Below, one piece after another: positions 1 to 16,400 of a stretch of DNA of 64,000 nt. Where the stretch lies: positions 1,755,794 through 1,819,793 of the forward strand of contig JAYKAV010003110.1 in NCBI GenBank assembly GCA_035582835.1, read 5' to 3'. Position 1 is the first letter of the stretch; each line of letters starts with the position of its first letter. The notes beneath the pieces were generated by a model, which saw nothing but the letters and a program-made list of their open reading frames with translations, was not told the origin of the DNA and made no database searches. A program made the position numbers and the translations under genes. The DNA is from Phoebastria nigripes. Lineage: Eukaryota; Chordata; Aves; Procellariiformes; Diomedeidae.

Positions 1-469
1 ATATGGGTTTAAAAAGTCTGGCTATTTTTTTGGTTCTGTGGTCTTGCATGACAATATGACCCTTCCCACACCAGTCCTGCTAATGGATAACTTGTTTTCA
101 GAGGAATGGATGTCTTAAAGCTCTTAAAACCAAATGGAAGATGTTGTTAGCCATTAATTGCTTGTAGATACTAACTAGCTTATTGGCTCAGATACTGGCT
201 AAAATCACTCAAAACATAAGTAATAACTGTAAACCTATTAAAATTTAATACTCTGTTGTAGATAAGTCTTTCACATAGTAATACAGCATCAGAGTTTTCA
301 AATGGTCCTTAGACAATACTGTTTGTAAAACAGTTGACCTTTTGTTTTAAACTGCACAGCCTTTACATACTTAACTATTATTGCAGTTAAGTTCCGCTAC
401 TGAACCTAATGCATGAACACTGTTTAAGAAAGCAGGAAATTATTATTTTGTGTATCTCTTTTCTTCTAG

Positions 470-5493
<5,024 letters not shown>

Positions 5494-5502
5494 AGAAGCC
5501 TT

Positions 5503-5846
5503 AATAAAAATGGACTTGGTTGACTCTTCGTTGCAACTTCAGTGAAAGAATTTGTTTTCTTCCTTTTTACAGTGATGGGGGGAGTGGTCTTTTGAAATCT
5601 TATTCAGGCTTCTCAGTTTCTACATCTAATTTCTGAAAACTATTTTTGCTTAAATTAGTTCCTCTCCACTAATACCTGATGGCACAAAGAGTAATTCAAT
5701 TTAATAAAACAAGATCATGATGTAAAATTTTAATATTTAGAGACACTTTTTAATTGTTTACATCAAATGGCAGCCATTATATTTGTAAACAACCCCGATC
5801 TTTGGTTATAGTAACATAAAATGTGACAAATATACTGTAAAATAAA
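5503..5846 (+). promoter_or_regulatory. SRP54: SRP54 3' UTR poly(A) signals
   Basis: AATAAA hexamers occur at 5503-5508, 5703-5708 and 5841-5846, downstream of the SRP54 stop at 5493. The first lies only 10 nt after the stop, so the later two are more likely to be used. The sequence does not show which one dominates. Confidence 0.6.
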
Positions 5847-6388
5847 ATTTAAGTGGTTATAAACAAGGGAATGGCGTGTTTCTTCAGTTCTTTCATAACT
5901 GTCCTTTATCAGTATGTAATGAGATGATTTCCTTAGTTTGACTTGTTTCTAATGACTGTTGTAACTCATGTTTGGCATAGATACTATAAGAATAATTCAG
6001 TATCTGAAATATGCTGTTGCTGCTCAGATGTTCTCCTTGGAGCATTTTTAGAAGGTGGATGTGCTGTGCTCAGGTTTTGTACAAAACTTTGTTCTCCAGG
6101 ATTTTATTGTTCTTTCCCTATACGTAAAGAATAAAGTGACTAAAAACATACAGGTATGCAGATATCAAGGTGTCTCATATACTGAAGATAATCTTCATAC
6201 CAGGCTGCCAGTGAAGCAGTTCTTTTGTTAAGGAGATAGTTTCTAATACATACTAGATGGAATTCTGTGCTGGTACTGAACTTAAAATAAAACAGACACA
6301 GATAGCTGTATCTGACAGAACATATTGCCCCAACTCAGCTACAACCTGATCTTAATTTCCTATAGCATTTCTTCTTTTAATATTTCAG

Positions 6389-7080
6389 TTTACTGTGTTG
6401 GTCTTAAAAGGGTGGAATCTACAGGCACATTTCAGAAACTAGGTAGACCAGATGAACTTCGAAATCCAACATACATCTTGGCAAATATGGTAAGATCTTT
6501 CACCCTTATCTTAAGGCAAGAGGGTATATTATGAATTTATTTTAATATAGTGCAGAGTGCTTGGGTTGTAAATGGACACCCATCTCTCTGACTTAGATAA
6601 GATAAAAATTAAATGCAGTAATTAAAACAAGTGTGTCCCTCTGTCAGCCAGTTCTTTGAAAGGTGGCAGCTAACACAACTGACAGGGAATAGCTTATGTA
6701 GGTAATTACGCTCTTGTGCTAATAAAACAATAGGTATGCTGTAACAGTTTATAATGTGGAAGTATCTTCTGCACAATTAGTGGTACATGGATTCAATGTA
6801 CGGAGGATGCTGAAAAATCTTCAGGTATGTGATTTACCTACAGCACTGCATTTTATGCATCGCATTAGTCTGTAAAAGGATCGGTTAAGTTGGATCTTAG
6901 TATTTTAAATGTGACAAAAGAATGAGTCCTTGCATATCACCAGCTTATGGGGGAGCTGTCCTCAGCTACTTAAGTGGTGTGTGTTTACTAAAACTATCTT
7001 TTTTTTTATAGTATTTTCAGTTCTTGAGCAGTACAAACCAATGCAATATACAAAACCGCACAGCAAAGAGTAGCAAATAA
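6389..7080 (+). other. Possible unassigned spliced unit (three exon-like blocks)
   Basis: Block 1 (6389-6489) follows a good pyrimidine tract and tttcag, ends at ATG/gtaaga, and reads CVGLKRVESTGTFQKLGRP and on. Block 2 (6734-6823) lies between aatag and cttcag/gtatgt and reads YAVTVYNVEVSSAQLVVHG and on in one frame. Block 3 starts after ttttttttatag at about 7012, continues the block 2 frame and reaches a TAA at about 7077, overlapping an AATAAA. Blocks 1 and 2 do not join in frame with the obvious donor. A GC donor (AG/GCAAGA at 6515/6516) would restore phase. I do not recognise the protein. It could be a lineage-specific gene, a decaying pseudogene or chance. Confidence 0.25.
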
Positions 7081-7099
7081 ATCTTGGTTTGGAATGCAG

Positions 7100-9366
7100 T
7101 CGGTAGGGGAGAGTTGATAGTTAAGATGAATGCTTTTGATGGAAATCAAACGTGAATAGGCATATTGAGGATGAACAGTGAAGCACTGTGCTTCTGGACA
7201 GGCTCGGTCAGACTGTCAAGTTACNAACAATTAACTGTTTCTATTTTCAATTCATTTTATACATTTAGTTTTAGTCTTTAGTTCACCATTTCCAAACTAC
7301 TACCACTGCTACCAGAGAGGAAGAGAGCTGTCACTAGCTGTGTGTTGGCAGAGGCAAGGGCAAGTTCAGAAAGCATTTCCTTTAAAGTGTAAGATGTGTC
7401 AATTGTTATTTCTAAGGTATGTGCTAGAATAAACCAATAGCAGTATATTGCTCTTACCTTAACATGCCAGGTAGAAAAGACTTCGGAGCCTGCTTGGAAT
7501 AATTGCCTAAAGATCTCAAGTTTGTTTTGTTTTTTTTTTAAAAAAAAAAGATTAATGTTGGAGACGCTTAAAAGGAGAGTTCAACTGTATAGGAGCACCT
7601 AGAAAATTCTCTCATAGCTTTATAGGAGAACAACAATTTTAGGGAGTGTGGGCAATAATTTTTTTTATGTTTGTGGATCCTGCAGAGCACAATGTGTAGA
7701 AGAAAATCCTGAAGTTGTTGCAGGAGAACAGAAGCTATCATGTTCTGTATGTTATCTCAACTTGGCTAGGAGAGGCCATGTAAAACACTGCCCGCGAGTG
7801 CCATGAGTAACAACTCTCCCAGCACCATTTTCTTGCATTAGGCTTCTTGTACTCATCCCCCATAGGATCTCGCCATGTTCTGCAGAAATGTTTTCTCTGG
7901 CATATAAGCAGCCTGAAAAGTTAGAGGCAAACAAACTTCACTGGAAATACTTAGAAGACAGGTCTGTCTTTTTATGTATATCTTACTGAAAGCTGCTGCT
8001 GCTGAGACAAGTTTGTCTGCTGTTTTGGTGTCTGGACACTTGGCTAAATGAAGTTCGTTGAGAACTTGAAGTGGGTAAGGAACGGTTTAGGTAATTAGGT
8101 AACTGTAGCGCCCGCGGAAGGCCACTAGAAGGAGCCAGTGCACAAAAGAGTAATGTACAAAATAAGCTCAGCTCTAATTTCTGTTTTAGAAGTGCACCCT
8201 TATTTCAAAATCAGTGACATCCTGCATTCACCCTTTTCTTTGCTTACAGGATGTTAATAAGCTTTGAGATCAGCACACTAATATAGAAATAGGTATCTGT
8301 TGCATGTTTACTTTTTTGGAAGGTGGTGGTTCTGTAAAAGTGGAAGACCTCCACCAGCTGTGGAATAATCATGTATTGTTGGCGCATGCTTTATCAGTTT
8401 GCTGGCCTTTGAAGGAAAATCCTACCTATAGGGCTAGAACAACAGGTTTGATGGAATTTTTTTTCTCCTTCAAGAAAGAGGAGGACCTTGGCAGTTCAAA
8501 TATAAATATCCTCTTATTGCAGCTAGGGCAAAGGATGCAGGTAGTTCATGGCAACTATTCTTAAGCCTCTCTGCTGAGCAGCCTACTAGGAGGAAACAGT
8601 TATGATGGTCAATATATAGCTGTGTGATAGGAGCTGGACAATTAACTATTAGCACACACAAATAGCCATGGAGAGGCACAGGCATGGGTTTATTTGTTAA
8701 CAGTCTTTACCTTTCCTCAGGACTTTTAATATTGACACTTGCTAAATCTATTAAACTTAGGTCTAAGTTGCAAATACTAATTGTTCTTGGAGGTGAAAGA
8801 CCAACTTCAGTATTACTGTACAGCTGCTATAATTGCAGTAGAGGCAAAGGAGAACAAGTTGGCTGGTTGATGATTTAATGCTGTTCTTTAAGAGCTGCTA
8901 TCCTATTTCAACCAGTCCTTACTAAACAGAATGTAGACTCTACTAAGGGTAAGAGGTATTTATGTGCCCTTACATTAGTTTGTTTCTTTGCAGTTTTAAG
9001 TAATACCTCTTCAACATACAAAGCAGTTGCTCAGTCCTGTACTATCTAAAATAGTACTCTAATCTTTCATTCATGTGTTTCTGTAATCACACATTCAATA
9101 GTACATTCTGTGTGTCAGTCCTTTTCATATGGGGAACATTTTCTGCCTTGTGCTAGTATAATCTGGTACATCTATACTTTACCTGGGACTTTATCCAGAT
9201 TCCATGACAAATTAATGCTTTGATAATATGACTAAAAAAGTGCCTAAGAACCCATCTATGCTACAGACTGTAATTCTTTGGAAGCTATTCTTAATGATAC
9301 AGGATTGAAGGATGGCTTTTGCTCTCATGTAAACAAGTCCATGTTACAGTCATTGGCTCCAACCTT

Positions 9367-9397
<31 letters not shown>

Positions 9398-9880
9398 AAA
9401 AGAAATTACTCACTCCTCATTTCCATAAAAAGGATGTTTCAAATGCTTCCACCTCCAGCAGTTTTCACTAGTAGTTGGCATTGGTTAATGTGCCTTTTGC
9501 CTAGGCCAGCCCTGGCAGTCACCTGCAGTAAGGAGGCCTCAGCACAGACTTGGGGGGAAAAGGACTCCCACCTCTCTGCTGGAGCAGTTGCGCAAACCAA
9601 TTATCTGACAAACACTTTTCCCTGCCTGCTGGGAATAAACATTATTTTCTCACCCAGACACATCCCAGGGGCCAGGGCACCCTTGGTCTNCATTTCTTTC
9701 TTGTTCCGTGGTTTGTCCTTTAAAATGCATTGAATTGCCCGAGCCAACACCAGGTACTGAAAGGCTTAGCAAGCTGCCCCTTCCCGAGAGAGGGCTCTTA
9801 AATACTGTCAAGTAACTTCATGCACTTCTCAAAATATTCTTCTCTTATTTTGCAGATTTTTACAATATTCTAGGAAGATG
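7100..9880. other. Intergenic, SRP54 to FAM177A1
   Basis: I see no supported gene or recognisable transposon here. It is AT-rich sequence with short frames lacking family resemblance, plus an interrupted poly-A run at 9367-9404. Confidence 0.6.
9367..9404. repeat. Interrupted poly(A) run
   Basis: About 38 bases of A broken by two single G bases. It may be a decayed poly-A tail or a simple repeat. I could not identify a retrocopy upstream of it. Confidence 0.8.
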
Positions 9881-10314
9881 ACGTGTGTATTTCCTCACGA
9901 CACGCAGAGTTCCCTCTCCGCAGAGGGGATATGCTTCCTTCTGTGTGTAGGTATGGCTGTGCCTGGCAGCCCGGCTGCCTCTGGTCTCTTCCCGGGCTCC
10001 CTCCGGGCTCCGGTTGCTGCTGGGCTGCGGAGAGAAGAGAAATGACCGAGGCCGGTAGCGACTCGGTTCCGCTCCCGCGGGACCCGCTGGGCGCCTCTCA
10101 CGGGTGGGTCGGGGCTATCGAGCGCGGCCAGCCCCGGCGGGGCACCCCACCCCTCGGGGCGCGGAAGGGGCCGGGCGGCGGCCCAGCAGGCCGCGGCGGG
10201 CTCCAAGCGCCGCCCCAGCGGGCGGTGTGACGGGTGGTGCCGCCCGGCTGCTCGCCTCCCTGGGCCGCGGCGGGCCCGCTGCCGCCCTCCCCCGGCGCCG
10301 CGGCGGGCGGGAGG

Positions 10315-10401
10315 ATGGAGCAGGGGCTGTCCGCCATCACCCTCTACTGCGCGCCCGCCGCCGGCCCCGCGGCTGCCGCCTGCGCCATGGAGCCTGAGCA
10401 G
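10315..10401 (+). CDS. FAM177A1: FAM177A1 coding exon 1
   Basis: ATG at 10315 (A at -3, G at +4) opens an Ala-rich N-terminus; a second in-frame ATG at 10387 gives MEPEQ. Donor CAG/gtgagc at 10402. This exon is the least certain because the N-terminus is poorly conserved. Confidence 0.75.
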
Positions 10402-13400
10402 GTGAGCGGGGCCGGGGCCGGCGGAGCGACCTCTCCTCCCTGTCCCGCCCGGCCGGGCCGCTCCGCCGCGGGGCCCGGGCGGCGACCGCTTCCGGAGGAG
10501 GGCGAGGCCCCTCGGGCCGTGGTGGGGTGGGCGGCGGCCCTGGGGTCCGGCCGGGGCGTCAGGGCGTGGGTGGCGGCCGCGGCTTGACTCCCCCGGCGGG
10601 TGTGCGGGAGCGGGGGGAGCCCCGGCGCAGGACGGCTCTCCGCTGTGGGTGGCGGGGTGTGGGGGGCCTGGCCGCGGTGGGAGGCGGTCGGTCGGTCGGT
10701 CTGTTGTCCGTCCGTCCGTCCTTCCAGCGCTCTGTAATTACAGTCAGCACGGCGGGTACGCGTGTCTCGGGTATCTCCTGTTCACCGGCAGATAATGCCT
10801 CTTACGAACGAGCCTGATAAATATTAAATTGAGACAGGCTTCCGCTTCCCTCCACGCTGTCAAGTTCGCGAAGGCGTTGGGATGGTCAGGGACGCCGGCT
10901 CCTAATGAGAGTGTAACCTGGTGAGCTCTCCCGCCCGTTCCACAGATGTCCCTCGCGATGGCCTCGGCTTCACGCTGAGTGTTTTTGTGCACTGCACCTT
11001 CGCTGTTTATGGTGCCTTTCCAAGGCTTGTTATTCCAAGGGTGTCTTTTCTTACAGACGTCCTCTGACTCTGTTATTTTGTTGTCTTCTGTTTCAGAAAG
11101 ACTCGTGCTGTTTAATTTCAGTTGAAACACAAGGATGGAAAATCAAGCAATATGAAAAAAAAAAAACCAACCCAAACCCCCCAAAAAACCCTAGCCAAAA
11201 ATAGTAACACAAATGAAATCAGTAAGGCAGGCAAGATACCATGGGTAGAAATATTTTTCATTAACTATTACCAGCCTTCTAGTAACTAGCACTATCAGGT
11301 CAGTAGATCTGTGCAAATTGAATTACTCATCTTTCTGAGGGAGAGTGGACGTCACAGACTTTGGCATTTTGGGTCATAAGCTCTCTTAAGGATGCCTGAG
11401 TCTGACAGATTAAAAGATGCCAAAGTGAATACCCTGCTCTCCCTATTAGTTTCTGCTTTTCTTCTTCCTCTCCTTGATGAAACTTTACGTTATTGCATCA
11501 CCTAATATTAGTTGTGTGAGCTCTCCTAGCTTACCTGCAGGTGTCCTGGCACACTTAATCCTTAATTGTAGTTTATTTATTTTGGCATTTTGGTTGTGGA
11601 CTGAAACGCCATTGTGCTGGGTATTGTACCAACACTGTCAAAATGTGCCCTGCTATCCCTCTGTTTCTGGCCAAAGGGTGAGATAAGAGAGTGGGTGTAA
11701 AGAGGGTAAAGAAGGAGCAGCAGTTTCAGATGCTGACTTCCTGACAGGTGAGGTTTGTATGGGTGCCATAAAGCCAACAAAAATTCCAAGGGGGCATCTA
11801 AAAGAAAAAGGAAGCTGCTTTTCACTGTTCACCGAGTACCTTAAGAGTGTTAGCTAGTGTGGTGAAAGCACAAGGGTGACTGGCCTTCATGTCTAATAGT
11901 TGCCGGAATAGAAGCCAAAGTAAATACTTTCATGGCATGAGGTTAAGACAAATGCTGAGTCTTTCAAGACCCATATAATGTGTTGGAGAGGGACGAGCCT
12001 GTGGAAAAAAAATGAGGCGGCAACCTGACCGAAGCTGTGGACTAGAAGAATGACCTTTGTAACAACTTCTTGAATTGGAAAAGAAGATCAAATTTGTAAA
12101 GGAAGATCAAAAGTGTAAAGCCTCAAACAGGAGATACTGTAACATTTGAGCTGTAAAGTGAGTCTAGCTGACAATTCTAGAATAGATCTGCATTGCCACA
12201 GTTTTGGAAAGATAAATAAAATTTACTGATGCTGAACTTTCTGCTTGCAGCTGGGAGAGTTGGCTTTTATTGATGTTGTGCATGTAAAAATTAAAAGGAC
12301 AAATACTACAGTGATGACTAAAACCCACATCCAGGTTTGTTGACTATGTAATAACCAAAGCAACAGCTGACATGTATTATTTTATTTAATAATTTAGGAC
12401 TCTGAACCAGAGTACTAAGGGAAACTGGATTCCTCGTTCCTTGATGAATCCTTACTATCTTGAACTACTGCATTTGTCTGAAACTTTGTACCAGTACCAG
12501 CTATGCGGAGCTGCTTGCTGTAGGTAGTGTAAGTGGAGCGTAGGATGAGTGTGCAGGGAATTAAAGCCTGCTTTTTAAACTTCAGATATTAACTACAAAT
12601 TTTTTCTAAGTTAAAACGTGTTTGAAGCATTTGAGTTAAACGAGCCAAAATCAGACTAAGAGACCGTGTCTTTAGAGGAGCTCGTAGGCAAGGCTCATGC
12701 TGCTTGCCGTTATTAATCACGGTAATATTTGTGATGCTGTGTCGCAAGAAATAGTGCTCTTCAGCACTGTGACTAAACATGAAAAATGGCATCATTGTAC
12801 AATGCCAATAAAGGAGCGTGAGATGTTCATAAAAGGCTGATTCTGTGGTGCTCTTTGCTCCAAAAAATACAGAACTGAGTTGCAGTAAGTGGTGCCTGCT
12901 TTTATGGCGGCAGCAAGGAGCGCTCCCTGGGCTTAGGTTGTTTCACTGTTTTCAGCATTCGTGTTTTTGTAGCTTTGCTGTTCTGCTCCTGCTCTGGTCC
13001 CAAGGCTGATACGCAACGAAGAGAGTGTGCTGGGCCCCGGATAGTCAGTTTTGTCTTTCTACATGAAAATGTAATGCTGTTTCAGCTGAATTACCCCATT
13101 GAAAACTTGCCACTTGATTCTCCTCTGCTTCTCCAGGAAAACTCCCAAAATGTGCCACAGTAGCTAAAGAAATGCTAGGGGAAGCTGAAATGACTTGCAG
13201 TTTCGAGAAGCGGTGGTACAAGGGCTAGGAGAGACGATGAATGTGTGCGCTCCCTCTCCACACTGTAGAGCTCAGCACGTGATCTTTACCTTCCCTCCCT
13301 CTTCTCTGTGGGCACGAGAAAAATCTGTTGCCTGGAATGAAGGAAGCTGTGCTGCTCCCCACGGCCCCCTCCTGCCCCTCTCTACCGTGGCCACTGGCTT

Positions 13401-16400
13401 TCCCAGCTAACTGAGCCTGTTTATGTTGCAAAGCTAATTCATGTAATCTAGCATGAGAGATGGGAATGGTGATGCTGCGCTTGCAACGATTAAGGGATGT
13501 CTTACAACTGTGATAAAATAGTATTTTTATTAGTAATTTTGAATTGTGATCTGTGGAGACCATTAAGTTTGCATAGGCAAGAAGTCAAAAATTGGAATGT
13601 GCCCGTTTTATGCAACCTGAATTCTGTGTACACGTNCACACATCTCATTCCTTATGATACGGTTTCAAATTACATGAGCTTGTGCATTTTTAAAAACCTT
13701 CATGGTATATTAAAAACATACCATGCATGGCTGGCATTTCTTAACTTCTGTGTCCTCCTCTGCATGACACAAGTGTTTTCAGAACAGTTTTATGCATTTG
13801 ATGCAGTAGTATCTAAAAGCTCTACCAAGGTGAAGGCTCTGTTTTGATAGAGACAATACAAAACCTTACTGAAATTCTCTGGCTGCAGGAGCTGCTAGCC
13901 TAAAGAATTATTGATTGGCCTTTGAACTAGAAGTATTTTTTTTTTAATGCTTGTGACCCAAAGACTGCATTGTAGTATTCAGCAGCTGGAAGAACAAAAC
14001 CAGACATTGTACTTCCCTTTTTATATGTCCTTAGCCACAAAACTAAGTGTTGTTCTTTTAGCATGGCCCCTTGTACTAATCGTGATTGCTGTTGAAAGCC
14101 CACAGAGACAGATTCCTTCATGCATCTTTTTAAAGCTTGAGCCTGGCTGCTTAGTTATCCTTCGTTCAGTTCTCTCTTGTGCTAGAGGNGTCTGTCTAAG
14201 CTTGCAAAGACGTGGCTACAGCCTATGAACTACTTGATTAATTTCACTAGATATTCATTCCGAAACCAACAGTACTTTTAAATATTAACACTTATGTGCT
14301 CATCAAATTATTTAAAGAAAAGTGTCCCACTAAGAAACTCCTCCGTAACACAGTGCTCTTTCGGAATAGGTGTTTTTAATACCACCTGTCCATGCTGAAG
14401 TGAAGGCACTTACCTTTTTGTTATTTTTGTGAAGAGATCCGTTTTTACGTATCTGCAAACAATAATGTTTCAGTCTTGTCTTTTACCTACAGCCAAGCTC
14501 TTGCAAGTGTCCATTGTACGTGCTAATCAATCTGAAGTATTTTAAATATCTCATGAAGTTTTTTAAGGGGGAACTTTTCCAGTTCCAGAAGCATGTGCTT
14601 GAGATAATGATTTTTTTTCTTCTTTATAGCAACTTGCAAATGGGGATAGAGGCTTTGAGAATGTGGAGCTGGGTGTCATAGGAAAGAAGAAGAAAATTCC
14701 AAGGAGGGTTATTCATTTTGCAAGTGGAGAAACAATGGAAGAATATAGCACAGATGAAGAGGAAGATGAACAAGAGAAAAAAGACCTGTTGCCGCCTGTA
14801 GATCCTGTAGGTATTTTACTTGATAAATTGCTACTTCTGGTTTACTGGGTAACTACCCACATTTTATACTTTAATTTTTGTGTCACAAATCTGATTTAGT
14901 ATTTAGTATTAAAGATACCCTTAATTTGATTGGCTCTAGGGACTGAGAAATCTGTGAGAAGTATTCCTGAGAAGTTTTGTCCTGGAGTCCTCCTCCACTA
15001 AAGTAGCTCTATTAGTTAGAAATGGGTTTAATTTCTTCACGGTTCTAGTCTGTCNTCTCCAGCATTTCCCCCTCTGATAATATTTGCTTGGTGTCTACTT
15101 GATTTGTACTGTTGTTTAAAAAAATGTGCAGGGAAGGCATTTGTTTCCTTACGTTTGGTGACAGTGGAGAGTTGAACCTGTAATTTAGTGTTACCATACC
15201 AGCAATTTGATATAATTAAAAGGAGTATAGAAGGGAGAGAAACAGATGACTTGCAGAAATAAAGGAAAACTGGTGTAATTCATGCTATATCAAAAACAGG
15301 TTTTAAAGGACCTGCCTAGTCCATGTATGTAATGTTCATCTGCCTTGTAAGCCCTTAAGTTGTTGCTCGACCTGTGAATGGAGTCTCCATTTATTGCTCC
15401 AAATTCAAGTGGAGTTTCGACAATTAAAGCTGTCTCCGGTAGTGTGTATTGTAGCTGCTAAAATACGTTTTCCTTTTTGTCAATGATTCTATACTACAAT
15501 GGATCTATACTTAGAGGTAAAATGAAATATATGATCCGTTTTATTTTGTTGGCGTGTCTGACAATCTGTTTTGTAGTGATGGTGTATTTGCAAAGCTTGC
15601 AGCCGTGCGTGCCAGCGCTGGCGGCAGCAGCTCCCCGCCCTCTGGCAGTCAGTCCCAGAGAAGATCCACATCCATCTCTTCATCTCTCCACATCCCCAGT
15701 CTCATGTTTCTTTTATGACACCCCCACGAACTGGTGTCCCAACCACCTCTTTTCTCTACCCTCCTATAACAATGCTTACCCCAATAAACTGAGTCTGCAG
15801 TCCTATTCCCTGCCTGCTGGCAGGGCTCCCTTCCTGGCCCTCTCTGGGTTTGGTTGCCTGTACTGAGCTAGAGGTGGAGACTCCGAAATCGGCGGGGTCC
15901 TTCTGGACGTGCTGGAGTGCAGTCAGGCAGCCGGGAGTTGTTGCGTTGTGCAGCAGCTAGCCCTGCCTGGTTGCACGCCGGAGGCAGATGCCAGCGTAGA
16001 GCTGCTTGTTCCCACACTTTGGATGCATGGAAACCGGTGCCCTGTTTTCTACTTGACATTGCTGTTGAAATGGCTTCTGCACCATCATTTGGGAATCTGT
16101 GATTAAGAAATGTTGTGGTTGAAGCTCTCTATTTACTGTACAGTAGTAGGCCCTGTATTTATTTATATGCATATCCATCCTGGGAGAGCTTGGCTTTGTT
16201 GAAGGGACTGCAGTGAAGAGTTTGACTTTCTGCTCATTCTCTTCTGAAGAAGTGGTGAACCATAAGGGGTTTGCTTTGGGAAGGACTGTCAATCAGTTCT
16301 TTTTTTCCCCTCTGTAAAATGAATTTATTTTGAAGAAAAAAAAAGAAGTGGTTTGAGGATTGAGCTGCAGTGAGACTGTGGGAATTCAGCTGGGATTGGA

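Larger units (their letters stand above)
9900..10730. promoter_or_regulatory. FAM177A1: CpG island over the FAM177A1 first exon
   Basis: Base composition changes abruptly from AT-rich flanks to very GC- and CpG-rich sequence, densest at about 10060-10700. It covers the first coding exon, as expected of a housekeeping promoter. An ETS-type CTTCCGG lies near 10489. No clear TATA box was seen. Confidence 0.8.

Noticed and set aside
9883..10817. Several overlapping 80-117 codon frames around the FAM177A1 promoter
   Set aside because: CpG-island composition effect. Only the 10315-10401 segment splices in phase to the conserved FAM177A1 exon.
15477..15866. A 129-codon frame in FAM177A1 intron 2
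   Set aside because: There is no recognisable domain and no splice or promoter context, and the composition is not coding-like. Treated as chance.
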